A stretch of 64,000 nt of DNA from Catenuloplanes indicus (GTDB lineage Bacteria; Actinomycetota; Actinomycetes; Mycobacteriales; Micromonosporaceae), in the NCBI RefSeq assembly GCF_030813715.1, contig NZ_JAUSUZ010000001.1, forward strand, positions 2,480,001 to 2,544,000. Direction: 5' to 3'. The notes under the pieces are model-generated. The model saw only the letters and a list, made by a program, of their open reading frames with translations, was not told where the DNA came from and searched no databases. Both the position numbers and the translations under genes were made by a program. Each line of letters begins with the position of its first letter. Positions within the stretch are counted from its first letter, which is position 1. Positions 7,771 through 15,266 of the stretch are shown here, piece by piece.

Positions 7771-8883
7771 TCAAGCCTGGTCCACCCGGGACGGCTGGTA
7801 AAGACCCGAGATCGGGGACGGCGGGGACGCGGGCAGGCTCTTCGGCGTGTCCGGGTCGGCCGGCGCGCTCACCTCGGCCTCCGCGGCCCTGGCGGCGTCC
7901 GCGACCTCGCGGGCGGCCGCGGCGGCCTCCTCGGCGGCACGGGCCGCTTCCTCCTCGACCTCGGTCGCGACGCCGGCCGCGGCCGGTGCTGGTGTGTCGT
8001 TCGCGGTGCCGGCCAGCCCGCCGAGCGCACCGCCGAGGCCCTCGAGCGCCTTGGTCAGCTCCGCCGGGACCACCCACACCTTGTTCGCCGAGCCCTGCGC
8101 GATCTGCGGCAGCGCCTGCAGGTACTGGTAGGCCAGCACCTTCTGGCTCGGGTTCGCGGTGTGGATCGCGTCGAAGACCGTCTTGATCGCCTTGGCCTGG
8201 CCCTCCGCCTCCAGGATCCGGGACTGACGGTCACCGTCGGCCTTGAGGATCCGGGCCTGCTTGTCACCCTCGGCGGTGAGGATCGCGGACTGCTTGTGGC
8301 CCTCCGCGTTCAGGATCGCGGCCCGCCGGTCCCGCTCCGCGCGCATCTGCTTCTCCATCGAGTCGCGGATGCTGGACGGCGGCTCGATCGCCTTGATCTC
8401 CACGCGGGTGACCTTGATGCCCCAGCGGCCGGTGGTCTCGTCCAGCACGCCGGAGAGGTGCCGGTTGATCTCCTCACGGCTGGTCAGCGCACGCTCCAGG
8501 TCGAACGAGCCGATCACGTTGCGCAGCGTGGTCACGGTCAGCTGCTCGATCGCCTGCAGGAAGTTCGCGATCTGGTACGTCGCGTCCGACGAGTTCACGA
8601 CCTTGAAGTAGAGCACCGTGTCGATCGAGACGCTCAGGTTGTCCGAGGTGATCATCCCCTGCGGCGGGAAGCTGACCACCTGCTCGCGCACGTCCACCTT
8701 GGTGCGGACCTGGTCGATGAACGGGACCAGCAGGTTCAGTCCCGGCGTCAGGGTGCGGTGGTAGCGGCCGAGCCGCTCCACGATGTACTCCCGCTGCTGC
8801 GGCACGATCTTCAGGGCCGAGGCGAGCGTGACCACCACGATCAGGGCGATGGCGCCGATCAGCACGCCGATGATTGTCTCCAC
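7771..8883 (-). CDS. SPFH/Band 7 (stomatin-like) membrane protein
   Basis: This 370-residue protein has one N-terminal membrane segment (residues about 4-22), then a full Band 7 domain: IVPQQREYIVERLGRYHRTLTPGLNLLVPFIDQV, VVSFPPQGMITSDNLSVSIDTVLYFKV, ELRNVIGSFDLE-like stretch, and KVTRVEIKAIEPPSSIRDSMEKQMRAERDRRA. A long coiled coil with EAEGQA and KADGDRQ repeats follows, and then an alanine/glutamate-rich tail. Stomatin homologues form large rings in membrane microdomains and control partner proteases or channels. The gene starts directly after the NfeD gene; the SPFH/NfeD pairing is a conserved bacterial unit. Confidence 0.93.
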   Translation of the reverse strand: METIIGVLIGAIALIVVVTLASALKIVPQQREYIVERLGRYHRTLTPGLNLLVPFIDQVRTKVDVREQVVSFPPQGMITSDNLSVSIDTVLYFKVVNSSDATYQIANFLQAIEQLTVTTLRNVIGSFDLERALTSREEINRHLSGVLDETTGRWGIKVTRVEIKAIEPPSSIRDSMEKQMRAERDRRAAILNAEGHKQSAILTAEGDKQARILKADGDRQSRILEAEGQAKAIKTVFDAIHTANPSQKVLAYQYLQALPQIAQGSANKVWVVPAELTKALEGLGGALGGLAGTANDTPAPAAAGVATEVEEEAARAAEEAAAAAREVADAARAAEAEVSAPADPDTPKSLPASPPSPISGLYQPSRVDQA

Positions 8884-9357
8884 CTATTCCTCCAGTTCCG
8901 ACCGGGCCGCCGGGCCGATCCCCTCGCGCCAGACGTAGACGGTCGCTCCCCGCACTTTGATCACTCGCACGCGCTCGCCGGCCTCGTACGACTCCGTGTC
9001 GTCGAACGGCCGCGCGGTCCACAGCTCGCCGCCGATCTTCACCTGGCCGTGCTCGCCGTCGACCCGGTCGAGCACCAGCGCGGTCTCACCCTCCAGGCCC
9101 TGCGCGTCGAAATGGTGCGGGTCGCCGCCGTCCGCGCCGCCGAGCCGGTGCCGGCGGACGAGCGGCCAGAACGCGGCGACCGTGGCGGCGGAGACGCCGG
9201 CGAACACGGCGAGCTGCACGGCCACGCCGAAACCGAGCGCGGCGGCACCGGCCGCGGCGAACGCGCCGACCGCGAACATGATCAGGAAGAGCGACACCGT
9301 GAAGATCTCGGCGACGGCCAGAACGGCGCCGAGTGCGATCCACAGAAAGGGCTCCAC
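8884..9357 (-). CDS. NfeD family membrane protein
   Basis: This 157-residue protein has two to three membrane segments in the N-terminal half (FLWIALGAVLAVAEIFTVSLFLIMFAVGAF and AVQLAVFAGVSAATVAAFW) and a C-terminal OB-fold domain with GLEGETALVLDRVDGEHGQVKIGGELWTARPFDD, the typical NfeD short form. NfeD proteins work with SPFH partners in membrane microdomain assembly and quality control. It is the first gene of the NfeD-SPFH unit and its stop is followed directly by the SPFH start. The start codon is GTG. Confidence 0.92.
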   Translation of the reverse strand: MEPFLWIALGAVLAVAEIFTVSLFLIMFAVGAFAAAGAAALGFGVAVQLAVFAGVSAATVAAFWPLVRRHRLGGADGGDPHHFDAQGLEGETALVLDRVDGEHGQVKIGGELWTARPFDDTESYEAGERVRVIKVRGATVYVWREGIGPAARSELEE

Positions 9358-9561
9358 GAACTGATCGTGTCACGCTCGCGCACGTACCGCGAACGCTGCG
9401 GATCTTGAATGATTCATGGCATCTACATACTGGGCCGCGCGGCAACATCCCGGTCGCCGGAAATGCGTTAGATTGGCGGGAATATACCGCACTGAGGGCG
9501 GTCGAATATGACGAATGCCTAACGAAAGAAATCCGACCGCCGGGCCCGAAACGGAGTTCAC

Positions 9562-10881
9562 GTGTCGCTGTTGCCGGAAACCAGTCGGCGGGTCACCGAG
9601 ATCGTCACGTCGGCGCAGTCGGCCGGCCGGGTGCCGTCACTGGTCCTCGGCGTGGTCCGGGACCGGGCGCTGGCCTGCTTCACCGGTGCCGGCGAGGCAC
9701 CCCGCCCGGACGCCAAGACGCAGTACCGGATCGGCGCGATCACCAAGACGATGACCGCCGCCATGGTCATGCAGCTGCGCGACGAGGGCGCGTTCAACCT
9801 CGACGACCTGGTCTACCGGCACCTGCCCGGCACCTCGATCGGCGGCGTCACGCTGCGGCAGCTGCTCGCGCACGTGGCCGGCCTGCAACGGGAGCCGGAC
9901 GGCGACTGGTGGGCACGCACCACCGGCGGCGACACGGACCGGCTGATCGAGGGCCTGTCGTTCGAGAAGATCTCCTGGCCGCCGTACCGGGCGTACCACT
10001 ACTCCAACCTGGCGTACGGCGTGCTCGGCGCGGTGCTCCAGCGGGTCACCGGTGAGACCTGGCCGTCGCTGCTGGCCAAGCGCGTGATCGACCCGCTCGG
10101 CATGAAGCGCACCACCTACCACCCGGTCGAGCCGTTCGCTCGCGGCCACGTGGTGCACCCGTGGCAGCACACGCTCACCGAGGAGCCACGGCTCGACGCC
10201 GGCGCGATGGCCCCCGCCGGGCAGCTCTGGTCCACCATCACCGACCTGGCCAAGTGGGCCGGTTTCCTGGCCGACCCGGTGCCCACCGTGCTGTCCCGGG
10301 ACACGGTCGCGGAGATGTGCGCGCCGGTCGCGATCAGCGACCTCGAGTCCTGGACGCACGGCCATGGGCTCGGCGTCGAACTGTTCCGGGTCGGGGAACG
10401 CGTCTTCACCGGCCACGGCGGCTCGATGCCCGGGTACGCCGCGCAGCTCACCGTGCACCGCCCGACCCGCACCGGCGTGGTCGCGTTCGCCAACGCCCAC
10501 ACCATGCCCACGCCCGGCGGCCTGCGCGCGGTCACCACGGACGCGCTCACCGCGGTCCTCGACCTGGAACCGCCGCTTCCCCGCCCGTGGCGCGGCGCCG
10601 GCACACCACCGCCGGCCGAGGCACTGCGGCTGTGCGGCCGCTGGTGGTGGATGGGCCGCGAGTACGAGATCACCTGGGCCGCGGAGGCGGCCGAGCTGCG
10701 CATGACGTGCGTGACGCTGCCGGACCGGGACGCCTGGCACTTCCGCCAGGAATCGCCGACCCGCTGGCGCGGCCACACCGGCTCCAACGCCGGCGAATTC
10801 CTTCAGCCGATCCTCGACGACTCCGGCTCGGTGACCTCATTGGACATCGCCACCGCGATCTTCACCCGCACTCCGGCCTGA
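9562..10881 (+). CDS. serine hydrolase / class C beta-lactamase-like protein lacking the nucleophile
   Basis: This 439-residue protein has the beta-lactamase/DD-peptidase fold. The YxN motif is present (YHYSNLAYG, residues about 150-158), as is the HxG-type third motif (GHGGSMPGYAAQL). In the SxxK motif, however, the sequence reads YRIGAITKTMTAA, so residue 59 is Ala (GCG at 9736-9738) where the catalytic Ser is expected. The lysine is kept. A C-terminal domain of about 100 residues follows, as in many actinobacterial esterase-like members. There is no signal peptide, so the protein is probably cytoplasmic. Without the serine it should not hydrolyse esters or lactams by the usual mechanism; a binding role is possible. 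The start is GTG. Confidence 0.86.
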   Translation: MSLLPETSRRVTEIVTSAQSAGRVPSLVLGVVRDRALACFTGAGEAPRPDAKTQYRIGAITKTMTAAMVMQLRDEGAFNLDDLVYRHLPGTSIGGVTLRQLLAHVAGLQREPDGDWWARTTGGDTDRLIEGLSFEKISWPPYRAYHYSNLAYGVLGAVLQRVTGETWPSLLAKRVIDPLGMKRTTYHPVEPFARGHVVHPWQHTLTEEPRLDAGAMAPAGQLWSTITDLAKWAGFLADPVPTVLSRDTVAEMCAPVAISDLESWTHGHGLGVELFRVGERVFTGHGGSMPGYAAQLTVHRPTRTGVVAFANAHTMPTPGGLRAVTTDALTAVLDLEPPLPRPWRGAGTPPPAEALRLCGRWWWMGREYEITWAAEAAELRMTCVTLPDRDAWHFRQESPTRWRGHTGSNAGEFLQPILDDSGSVTSLDIATAIFTRTPA

Positions 10882-11056
10882 CGGCGACCGCGACATCGCG
10901 CGCCCGATGCGCTTTCCCGCCGCGCGTGGCGCACACGGGATTCACTGGCGCCGGGGCCTCCCGGCCGATGGCATCGCGCGCGTGAGATCACCGCCGAAGG
11001 CCGGAGGATCTCCGCTCCGCCTCGCCGAACGATCACGTCGACGGCGGTCTTACTCG

Positions 11057-11074
11057 CGGGTGACGCGTCACCCG
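11057..11074. repeat. 18-bp perfect palindrome CGGGTGACGCGTCACCCG
   Basis: The two 9-bp halves are exact reverse complements with no spacer. It lies 24 bp from the 83-bp element, in the same gene-free junction. Its role is unknown; an operator or the tip of a cruciform is possible. Confidence 0.6.
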
Positions 11075-11098
11075 TCCCCAGGCGACGCCGCGCCCCCT

Positions 11099-11181
11099 CC
11101 TAAGTGATCAATCGGGTGAGCAAAAGACGGATCGAGCATCGGAGTCGACCTACTTTTCGCACACCTGATTGACCACTCAGG
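11099..11181. repeat. 83-bp inverted-repeat element, copy 1
   Basis: The left arm starts CCTAAGTGATCAATCGGG and the right arm, reversed, reads CCTGAGTGGTCAATCAGG. The arms are 28 and 29 bp with about 24 matches and one indel, around a 26-bp centre. A second element of exactly the same length and related arms lies at 48587-48669. Both end with a run of A after GAGC or GTGC in the arm. Confidence 0.75.
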
Positions 11182-11472
11182 CCTGCCGCGACGCTTTTCC
11201 CGCCTCGCAGCGGGCGACCGCGACTTCCCCGCCGCTCTGACCACGCATCCAACCGCCGGCACCCCTCGCGGCCAGGCCGCCACGGCATACCCCGCTGACC
11301 TCGTTGCCCGCTGTCGCACGACCCCCGCGCGAAGATTCGCCGCCCCGCGGCCCTGCCGCCGACGCACGCTCGGCCTGCCGCCACTCGCGTCCCGGCGGCC
11401 CCGCCGGGACGCGGGCGCGGCACCTTACGAACCCCCGACGGGAGTGGCGTGGTTTCACGCAACCACCCACGC

Positions 11473-11550
11473 AACCGGCAGGGAGGAGCGCCAGCGACGA
11501 CCGGTGCCCGCGGGAGCATGCGGAAGGAGCCCACGCCGGAAGCGGGAAAG
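11473..11550 (-). repeat. dispersed post-stop repeat, copy A
   Basis: Read on the minus strand, the copy begins CGCTTCCGGCGTGG about 7 nt after the stop codon of the hypothetical gene at 11557. It continues through GCATGCTCCCGCGGGCACC and CGGTCGTCGCTGGCGCTCC to CTCCCTGCCGG. Four other copies occur in this window (13281, 35289, 48882 and 56540). Confidence 0.8.
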
Positions 11551-11556
11551 AGGTCC

Positions 11557-12357
11557 CTACAGCGCCAGAGGCGCGTTACAGGCCGCCACGAGAGCCCGGC
11601 GGCACGCGGTGGTCAACGGCCGGAGGGCCGCGTCGCGCTGCTGGGCCTCAAAGTTGTTCACCGCGCCGCCCGGGGCGGCCGTGGACGCGAGCGCGAGCAC
11701 CCGGTCGAGCACGGACGCGCGGGCGTAGAGCCGGCGGGCGCGCGGGTCGAACCCGGCCGGGAGGTCGGTGCCGGCGTCCGGTTTGCGGAGTGCGGCCAGC
11801 GCGCCGGCCAGCTCCGGCTTCCAGGCGGCGACGTCGAGGCGGGTCAGCGCGTTCGTGGTCTCGGCCAGCGCGAGGGACAGGTCGGACTCGGCCTCGGCCG
11901 TGGACGGCTCGGTCAGCGCGGCACGCGGCGCGGTCTCCGGCAGCGGGTGGAAGCGCCACAGCACGGTGGAGAACGTCACGCCGGAGCCGGACGTGTGCGT
12001 GCGGACCTCCGGAACCAGGCCGAAGCCGCGGGCGACGATGCCCTCACCGGCCAGCAGCGCCGCGTTCGTGAACTCGCCGGGGCCGGGCAGGCCGCGCGGG
12101 TCACCGGGGACCGGCAGCACCAGCCGGATCTCGTCCGGATGGATCTTCGCGAACGCGGGGAGCGCGGCGCTGAGCGCGACCTCGGACCAGGTGCCGGGGG
12201 CGTCGGCGGCCAGGTGCTCCTCGTCGGGGGCGAAGCCGCCGATCTCCTCGGCCAGGTCGTCGAACGGGACGAGGCCGGCACGCCAGGCGCGCACCCAGGC
12301 CGTGAACCGGGTCGACCGGCGTGCCACCAGCGTCGTGGCGCCTGCGGTGGGGGACAT
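11557..12357 (-). CDS. conserved hypothetical actinobacterial protein
   Basis: This 266-residue protein has no signal or membrane segment. It begins with VARRSTRFTAWVRAWRAGLVPFDDLAEEI and has a central block TWSEVALSAALPAFAKIHPDEIRLVLPVPGDPRGL. The second half is alanine-rich and helical. I know similar proteins only as hypotheticals in streptomycetes and Micromonosporaceae. The ATG lies 7 nt behind a TACCCT box, pointing to a leaderless mRNA. It is transcribed away from DUF3097, which has its own leaderless promoter. A dispersed repeat copy starts immediately after its stop codon. Confidence 0.75.
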   Translation of the reverse strand: MSPTAGATTLVARRSTRFTAWVRAWRAGLVPFDDLAEEIGGFAPDEEHLAADAPGTWSEVALSAALPAFAKIHPDEIRLVLPVPGDPRGLPGPGEFTNAALLAGEGIVARGFGLVPEVRTHTSGSGVTFSTVLWRFHPLPETAPRAALTEPSTAEAESDLSLALAETTNALTRLDVAAWKPELAGALAALRKPDAGTDLPAGFDPRARRLYARASVLDRVLALASTAAPGGAVNNFEAQQRDAALRPLTTACRRALVAACNAPLAL

Positions 12358-12364
12358 GCAGAGA

Positions 12365-12370
12365 AGGGTA
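12365..12370 (-). promoter_or_regulatory. -10 box (TACCCT) of leaderless hypothetical gene
   Basis: TACCCT on the minus strand ends 7 nt before the ATG at 12357, with no ribosome binding site between. Confidence 0.5.
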
Positions 12371-12460
12371 CGGCGTGGGTACGACGATTGTCGCGCGTCG
12401 CACTGTCGAGAACGTCACGCGACCGCGGCGTGGGTGATGGTTCCGCAAACGTGAGCGGGT

Positions 12461-12466
12461 TACCGT
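12461..12466 (+). promoter_or_regulatory. -10 box (TACCGT) of leaderless DUF3097 gene
   Basis: TACCGT ends 7 nt before the ATG at 12474. The same hexamer and spacing occur before the PH-domain gene at 25544. Confidence 0.5.
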
Positions 12467-12473
12467 CCTGACC

Positions 12474-13277
12474 ATGTATGGGGAGGACGTACTGGCCGGG
12501 AACCGGCGCCGCCGCAGGACGATCCCGGTCGTGGAGGCCGAGCTCGACCTGGTCGTCGAGGACGTGTCGTCCGGCTTCTGCGGCGCGGTGGTCGGCTTCG
12601 AGTACGGCGCGGTCGTGCTGGAGGACCGCCACGGCCGGCGCCGCAACTTCCCGCTCGACCCGGCCGCGTTCCTGCTCGACGGCGTGCCGGTCACGCTGAC
12701 CCGCCCGGTCGCGAAGCAGGCCGCGCCGGGCCGCCGGCTGACCGCGTCCGGTTCGATCGCGGTCGCGAACGTGCCCGCGCAGGTCGCCAAGGCCAGCCGC
12801 ATCTGGGTCGAGGGCATCCACGACGCCACGCTCGTCGAACGCGTCTGGGGCGACGACCTGCGCGTCGAGGGCGTGGTGGTGGAACCGCTGGACGGCATCG
12901 ACGACCTGGCCGCGGCGGTCGCGCAGTTCCGGCCGTCCGCCGAGCGCCGCCTCGGCGTGCTGGTCGACCACCTGGTCCCGGGCTCCAAGGAGAGCCGCAT
13001 CGTCGCGTCCGTGACGTCGCCGCACGTGCTGGTGACCGGCCACCCCTACGTGGACGTCTGGCAGGCCGTGAAGCCGGACCGGGTCGGCATCCGCGCCTGG
13101 CCGGAGGTGCCGCGCGGCGTGCCGTGGAAGGAGGGCGTGTGCGCCGCGCTCGGCGTCGCCACCCCGCAGGACATGTGGCGCCGCGTGCTGACCTCGGTCA
13201 GCAGCTACCGCGACCTGGAGACGCCACTGATCAACTCCATGGAGCGCCTGATCGACTTCGTGACGATCCAGGAATAG
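12474..13277 (+). CDS. DUF3097 family protein
   Basis: This 267-residue soluble protein begins MYGEDVLAGNRRRRRTIPVVE and carries the DUF3097 blocks FCGAVVGFEYGAVVLEDRHGR, IWVEGIHDATLVERVWGDDLR, GVLVDHLVPGSKESRI and VTSPHVLVTGHPYVDVWQAVKP. Its length is normal for this actinobacterial family, which has no established function. The GIHDATLVERVWG and LVDHLVPGSKE blocks resemble a TOPRIM-like fold, so a nucleic-acid role is conceivable. It has its own leaderless promoter, and a dispersed repeat copy begins 3 nt after its stop. Confidence 0.9.
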   Translation: MYGEDVLAGNRRRRRTIPVVEAELDLVVEDVSSGFCGAVVGFEYGAVVLEDRHGRRRNFPLDPAAFLLDGVPVTLTRPVAKQAAPGRRLTASGSIAVANVPAQVAKASRIWVEGIHDATLVERVWGDDLRVEGVVVEPLDGIDDLAAAVAQFRPSAERRLGVLVDHLVPGSKESRIVASVTSPHVLVTGHPYVDVWQAVKPDRVGIRAWPEVPRGVPWKEGVCAALGVATPQDMWRRVLTSVSSYRDLETPLINSMERLIDFVTIQE

Positions 13278-13280
13278 ATC

Positions 13281-13360
13281 TTCCCGCTTCCGGCGTGGTC
13301 GCGTTCCGCACGCTCCCGCGGGCACCGGTCGTCGCCGGCGCTCCTCCCTGTCCGTTCCGG
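13281..13360 (+). repeat. dispersed post-stop repeat, copy B
   Basis: It begins TTCCCGCTTCCGGCGTGG 3 nt after the TAG of the DUF3097 gene and runs through GCTCCCGCGGGCACCGG and CGTCGCCGGCGCTCCTCCC. Its orientation relative to the upstream gene is the same as in copies A and E. It lies in a convergent junction. Confidence 0.8.
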
Positions 13361-13390
13361 CGTGTGGCCGGGAAACCCCGGGGTGCGCTG

Positions 13391-13536
13391 CTAGTCCTGT
13401 ATCGGAGCGGAGCGTCGTCTGGGTGTGCGGGGCGGAATCCCTCGTACCGGTGTTGTATGTGGGCTTTTGCGACGTGCGGCCAGGCGGCGCCTGGGCCTCG
13501 CCGCAGCCCGGCCAGCCACTTCGATACAGGACCTAG
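13391..13536. repeat. 146-bp element with terminal inverted repeats (MITE-like)
   Basis: The left end reads CTAGTCCTGTATCGGAG and the right end, reversed, reads CTAGGTCCTGTATCGAAG. They match perfectly over TCCTGTATCG, with one indel and one mismatch outside that core. The interior (about 110 bp) has no coding signal. The right end overlaps the TAG stop codon of the Lrp/AsnC gene, so the element supplies that stop. Confidence 0.5.
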
Positions 13537-13997
13537 AGCAAGGGCTCGACCGGGCGGCGGCGGGCGTGTTCGTAGACCAGGGTGGTGCGCAGGTCCGCCA
13601 CGGCCCAGTGGGCGGCGAGGCGGTCCAGGACCAGCGAGTCGAGCTCGCCGGTGCCGGGGACGGCCACGTGCACCAGGAAGTCCTCCGCGCCCGCGGTGTG
13701 GAACGCCGCGATCGTCTCCGGCAGCGCCAGGGCCAGCACGCGGAACTCGTCGACGGCCGCGCGGGTCTTCGGTTGCAGGCGCACGCCGATGATGGCCTGC
13801 ACCGGGCGGCCCAGCGCGGGCAGGTCGACCTCGCTGTGGTGGCCGGTGATGACGCCGTCCGCGTGCAGCAGGCGCACGCGTTCCAGGCAGGTGGACTCGG
13901 CCGTGCCGATGATCCGGGCCAGCTCGCGGTTCGTCTGCCGCGCGTTGCGCTGCAGCTCGGCGAGCAGGCGCCGGTTCACCGTATCGAAATTCGGCAC
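13533..13997 (-). CDS. Lrp/AsnC family transcriptional regulator
   Basis: This 154-residue protein has an N-terminal winged helix-turn-helix (VNRRLLAELQRNARQTNRELARIIGTAESTCLERVRLLHADGVI, residues about 7-50) and a C-terminal RAM/AsnC ligand domain (VQAIIGVRLQPKTRAAVDEFR, DFLVHVAVPGTGELDSLVLDRLA). Such proteins form octamers that sense amino acids and regulate metabolism or transport. It stands alone here. The start is a GTG 8 nt behind a TATAGT box. The last few residues and the stop fall inside the inverted repeat of the MITE-like element. Confidence 0.92.
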   Translation of the reverse strand: MPNFDTVNRRLLAELQRNARQTNRELARIIGTAESTCLERVRLLHADGVITGHHSEVDLPALGRPVQAIIGVRLQPKTRAAVDEFRVLALALPETIAAFHTAGAEDFLVHVAVPGTGELDSLVLDRLAAHWAVADLRTTLVYEHARRRPVEPLL

Positions 13998-14005
13998 AAA
14001 CCAGG

Positions 14006-14011
14006 ACTATA
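14006..14011 (-). promoter_or_regulatory. -10 box (TATAGT) of the Lrp/AsnC gene
   Basis: TATAGT on the minus strand lies 8 nt before the GTG start and overlaps the stop codon of the upstream Asp23 gene. Confidence 0.45.
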
Positions 14012-14396
14012 CCGACGGAGTGGCCCCGCCGACCTCGATGTCGTCGACCTTCACGTTGACGGCGGACACGGTCAGGCCGTACTTCTCGACCGCCTCGATC
14101 ACGGCCACGCGCACCGCCTCGGTCACGTCGGACACGACCGCGCCGGCCTCGATCACCAAAACGACGTTGATCTCGGCGGCGGTGCCGGTGATCTTCGCGT
14201 TGACGCCGCGGGTGGCGTCGCCGACCGTGTCCAGCCCGACCCGGTCGAACACGGTGTTGAAGAAGCGCGCCACGTCGCCGCCGAGGTCGGTCACGCCGGG
14301 CACGGTCCGGGCGGCCGCGGCCGCGATCTTCTCGACGACCTCGTCGTCCACGCTGGTCGTACCGCGCGTGGCGCCGTTGTCCGCAACGTCGGTCAT
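14007..14396 (-). CDS. Asp23/Gls24 family envelope stress response protein
   Basis: This 129-residue protein has the Asp23 core: VDDEVVEKIAAAAARTVPGVTDLGG (residues about 16-40), then an alternating strand/helix stretch with INVVLVIEAGAVVSDVTEAVRVAVIEAVEKYGLTVSAVNVKVDDIEV. Proteins of this family associate with the membrane through partners and respond to envelope or alkaline stress. The ATG follows a GGGGGAGA ribosome binding site. It sits just upstream of the Lrp/AsnC gene. Confidence 0.9.
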   Translation of the reverse strand: MTDVADNGATRGTTSVDDEVVEKIAAAAARTVPGVTDLGGDVARFFNTVFDRVGLDTVGDATRGVNAKITGTAAEINVVLVIEAGAVVSDVTEAVRVAVIEAVEKYGLTVSAVNVKVDDIEVGGATPSV

Positions 14397-14448
14397 GTCT
14401 GCATCTCCCCCACATCTATGAACTGCGGGGGCAGCCTACAAGGATCTC

Positions 14449-15231
14449 TCAGATCTCGTCGATCAGGTCCGCGACGGAGTTGACCACACGCGACGGCCGG
14501 TAGGGATAGCGGTCCGCCTCCACCTCGTCCGAGATGCCGGACAGCACCAGGATCGTGTGCAGCCCCGCCTCCAGTCCGCAGAGGACGTCGGTGTCCATCC
14601 GGTCGCCGATCATCGCGGTGGTCTCGGAGTGCGCCTCGATGGTGTTCAGCGCGGAGCGCATCATCATCGGGTTCGGCTTGCCCACGAAGTACGGGTCCAC
14701 GCCGGTCGCCTTGGAGATCATCGCGGCGACCGAACCGGCGGCCGGCAGCGCGCCCTCGACGGACGGGCCGGTCGGGTCCGGGTTCGTGCAGATGAACTTG
14801 GCGCCGTCGTTGATCAGCCGGACCGCCTTGGTGATCGCCTCGAAGCTGTACGTCCGGGTCTCGCCGAGCACCACGTAGTCCGGGTCGTAGTCGGACAGGA
14901 TGTAGCCGACCGCGTGCATCGCGGTGGTCAGCCCGGCCTCACCGATCACGTACGCGGTGCCGCCCGGCCGCTGGTCGGACAGGAACTGCGCGGTGGCGAG
15001 CGCGGCGGTCCAGATCGCCGACTCCGGCACCTCGAAACCCATCCGGGACAGCCGGGCGTGCAGGTCCCGCGGCGTGTAGATGGAGTTGTTCGTCAAGATC
15101 AGGAACGGCTTGCCGGACGACCGCAGCCGGTTGATGAACTCGGGCGCGCCCGGCACCGGCTGGCCCTCGTGCACCAGCACGCCGTCCATGTCGGTCAGCC
15201 AGCTCTCCACCGGCTTGCGCTCGGCACCCAT
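14449..15231 (-). CDS. HAD-IIA family phosphatase (NagD-like)
   Basis: This 260-residue protein has the HAD motifs in order: WLTDMDGVL with the nucleophile DxD (residues about 11-19), ILTNNSIYTPRDL (motif II), the large C2 cap between about residues 60 and 180, a lysine-containing FVGKPNPMMM (motif III), and AMIGDRMDTDVL (motif IV). NagD-type enzymes dephosphorylate nucleotides or sugar phosphates. An ATG overlapping the hemH stop (15270) would add 13 residues, but the ATG at 15231 has a strong GGGAGAGG ribosome binding site and starts at the usual family position, so I prefer it. It probably forms the end of the fabG-fabI-hemH unit. Confidence 0.9.
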   Translation of the reverse strand: MGAERKPVESWLTDMDGVLVHEGQPVPGAPEFINRLRSSGKPFLILTNNSIYTPRDLHARLSRMGFEVPESAIWTAALATAQFLSDQRPGGTAYVIGEAGLTTAMHAVGYILSDYDPDYVVLGETRTYSFEAITKAVRLINDGAKFICTNPDPTGPSVEGALPAAGSVAAMISKATGVDPYFVGKPNPMMMRSALNTIEAHSETTAMIGDRMDTDVLCGLEAGLHTILVLSGISDEVEADRYPYRPSRVVNSVADLIDEI

Positions 15232-15266
15232 CGGCCTCTCCCTCGGGAAGATCACACCACGGAAGC

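Larger units (their letters stand above)
10882..11556. other. 675-bp non-coding convergent junction carrying repeats
   Basis: No convincing gene lies between the serine hydrolase and the convergent hypothetical gene. The stretch holds an 18-bp perfect palindrome (11057-11074), an 83-bp inverted-repeat element (11099-11181) and one copy of the dispersed post-stop repeat (11473-11550). The open frames across it have no ribosome binding site and no recognisable homology. I see nothing certain in 11182-11472. Confidence 0.7.
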
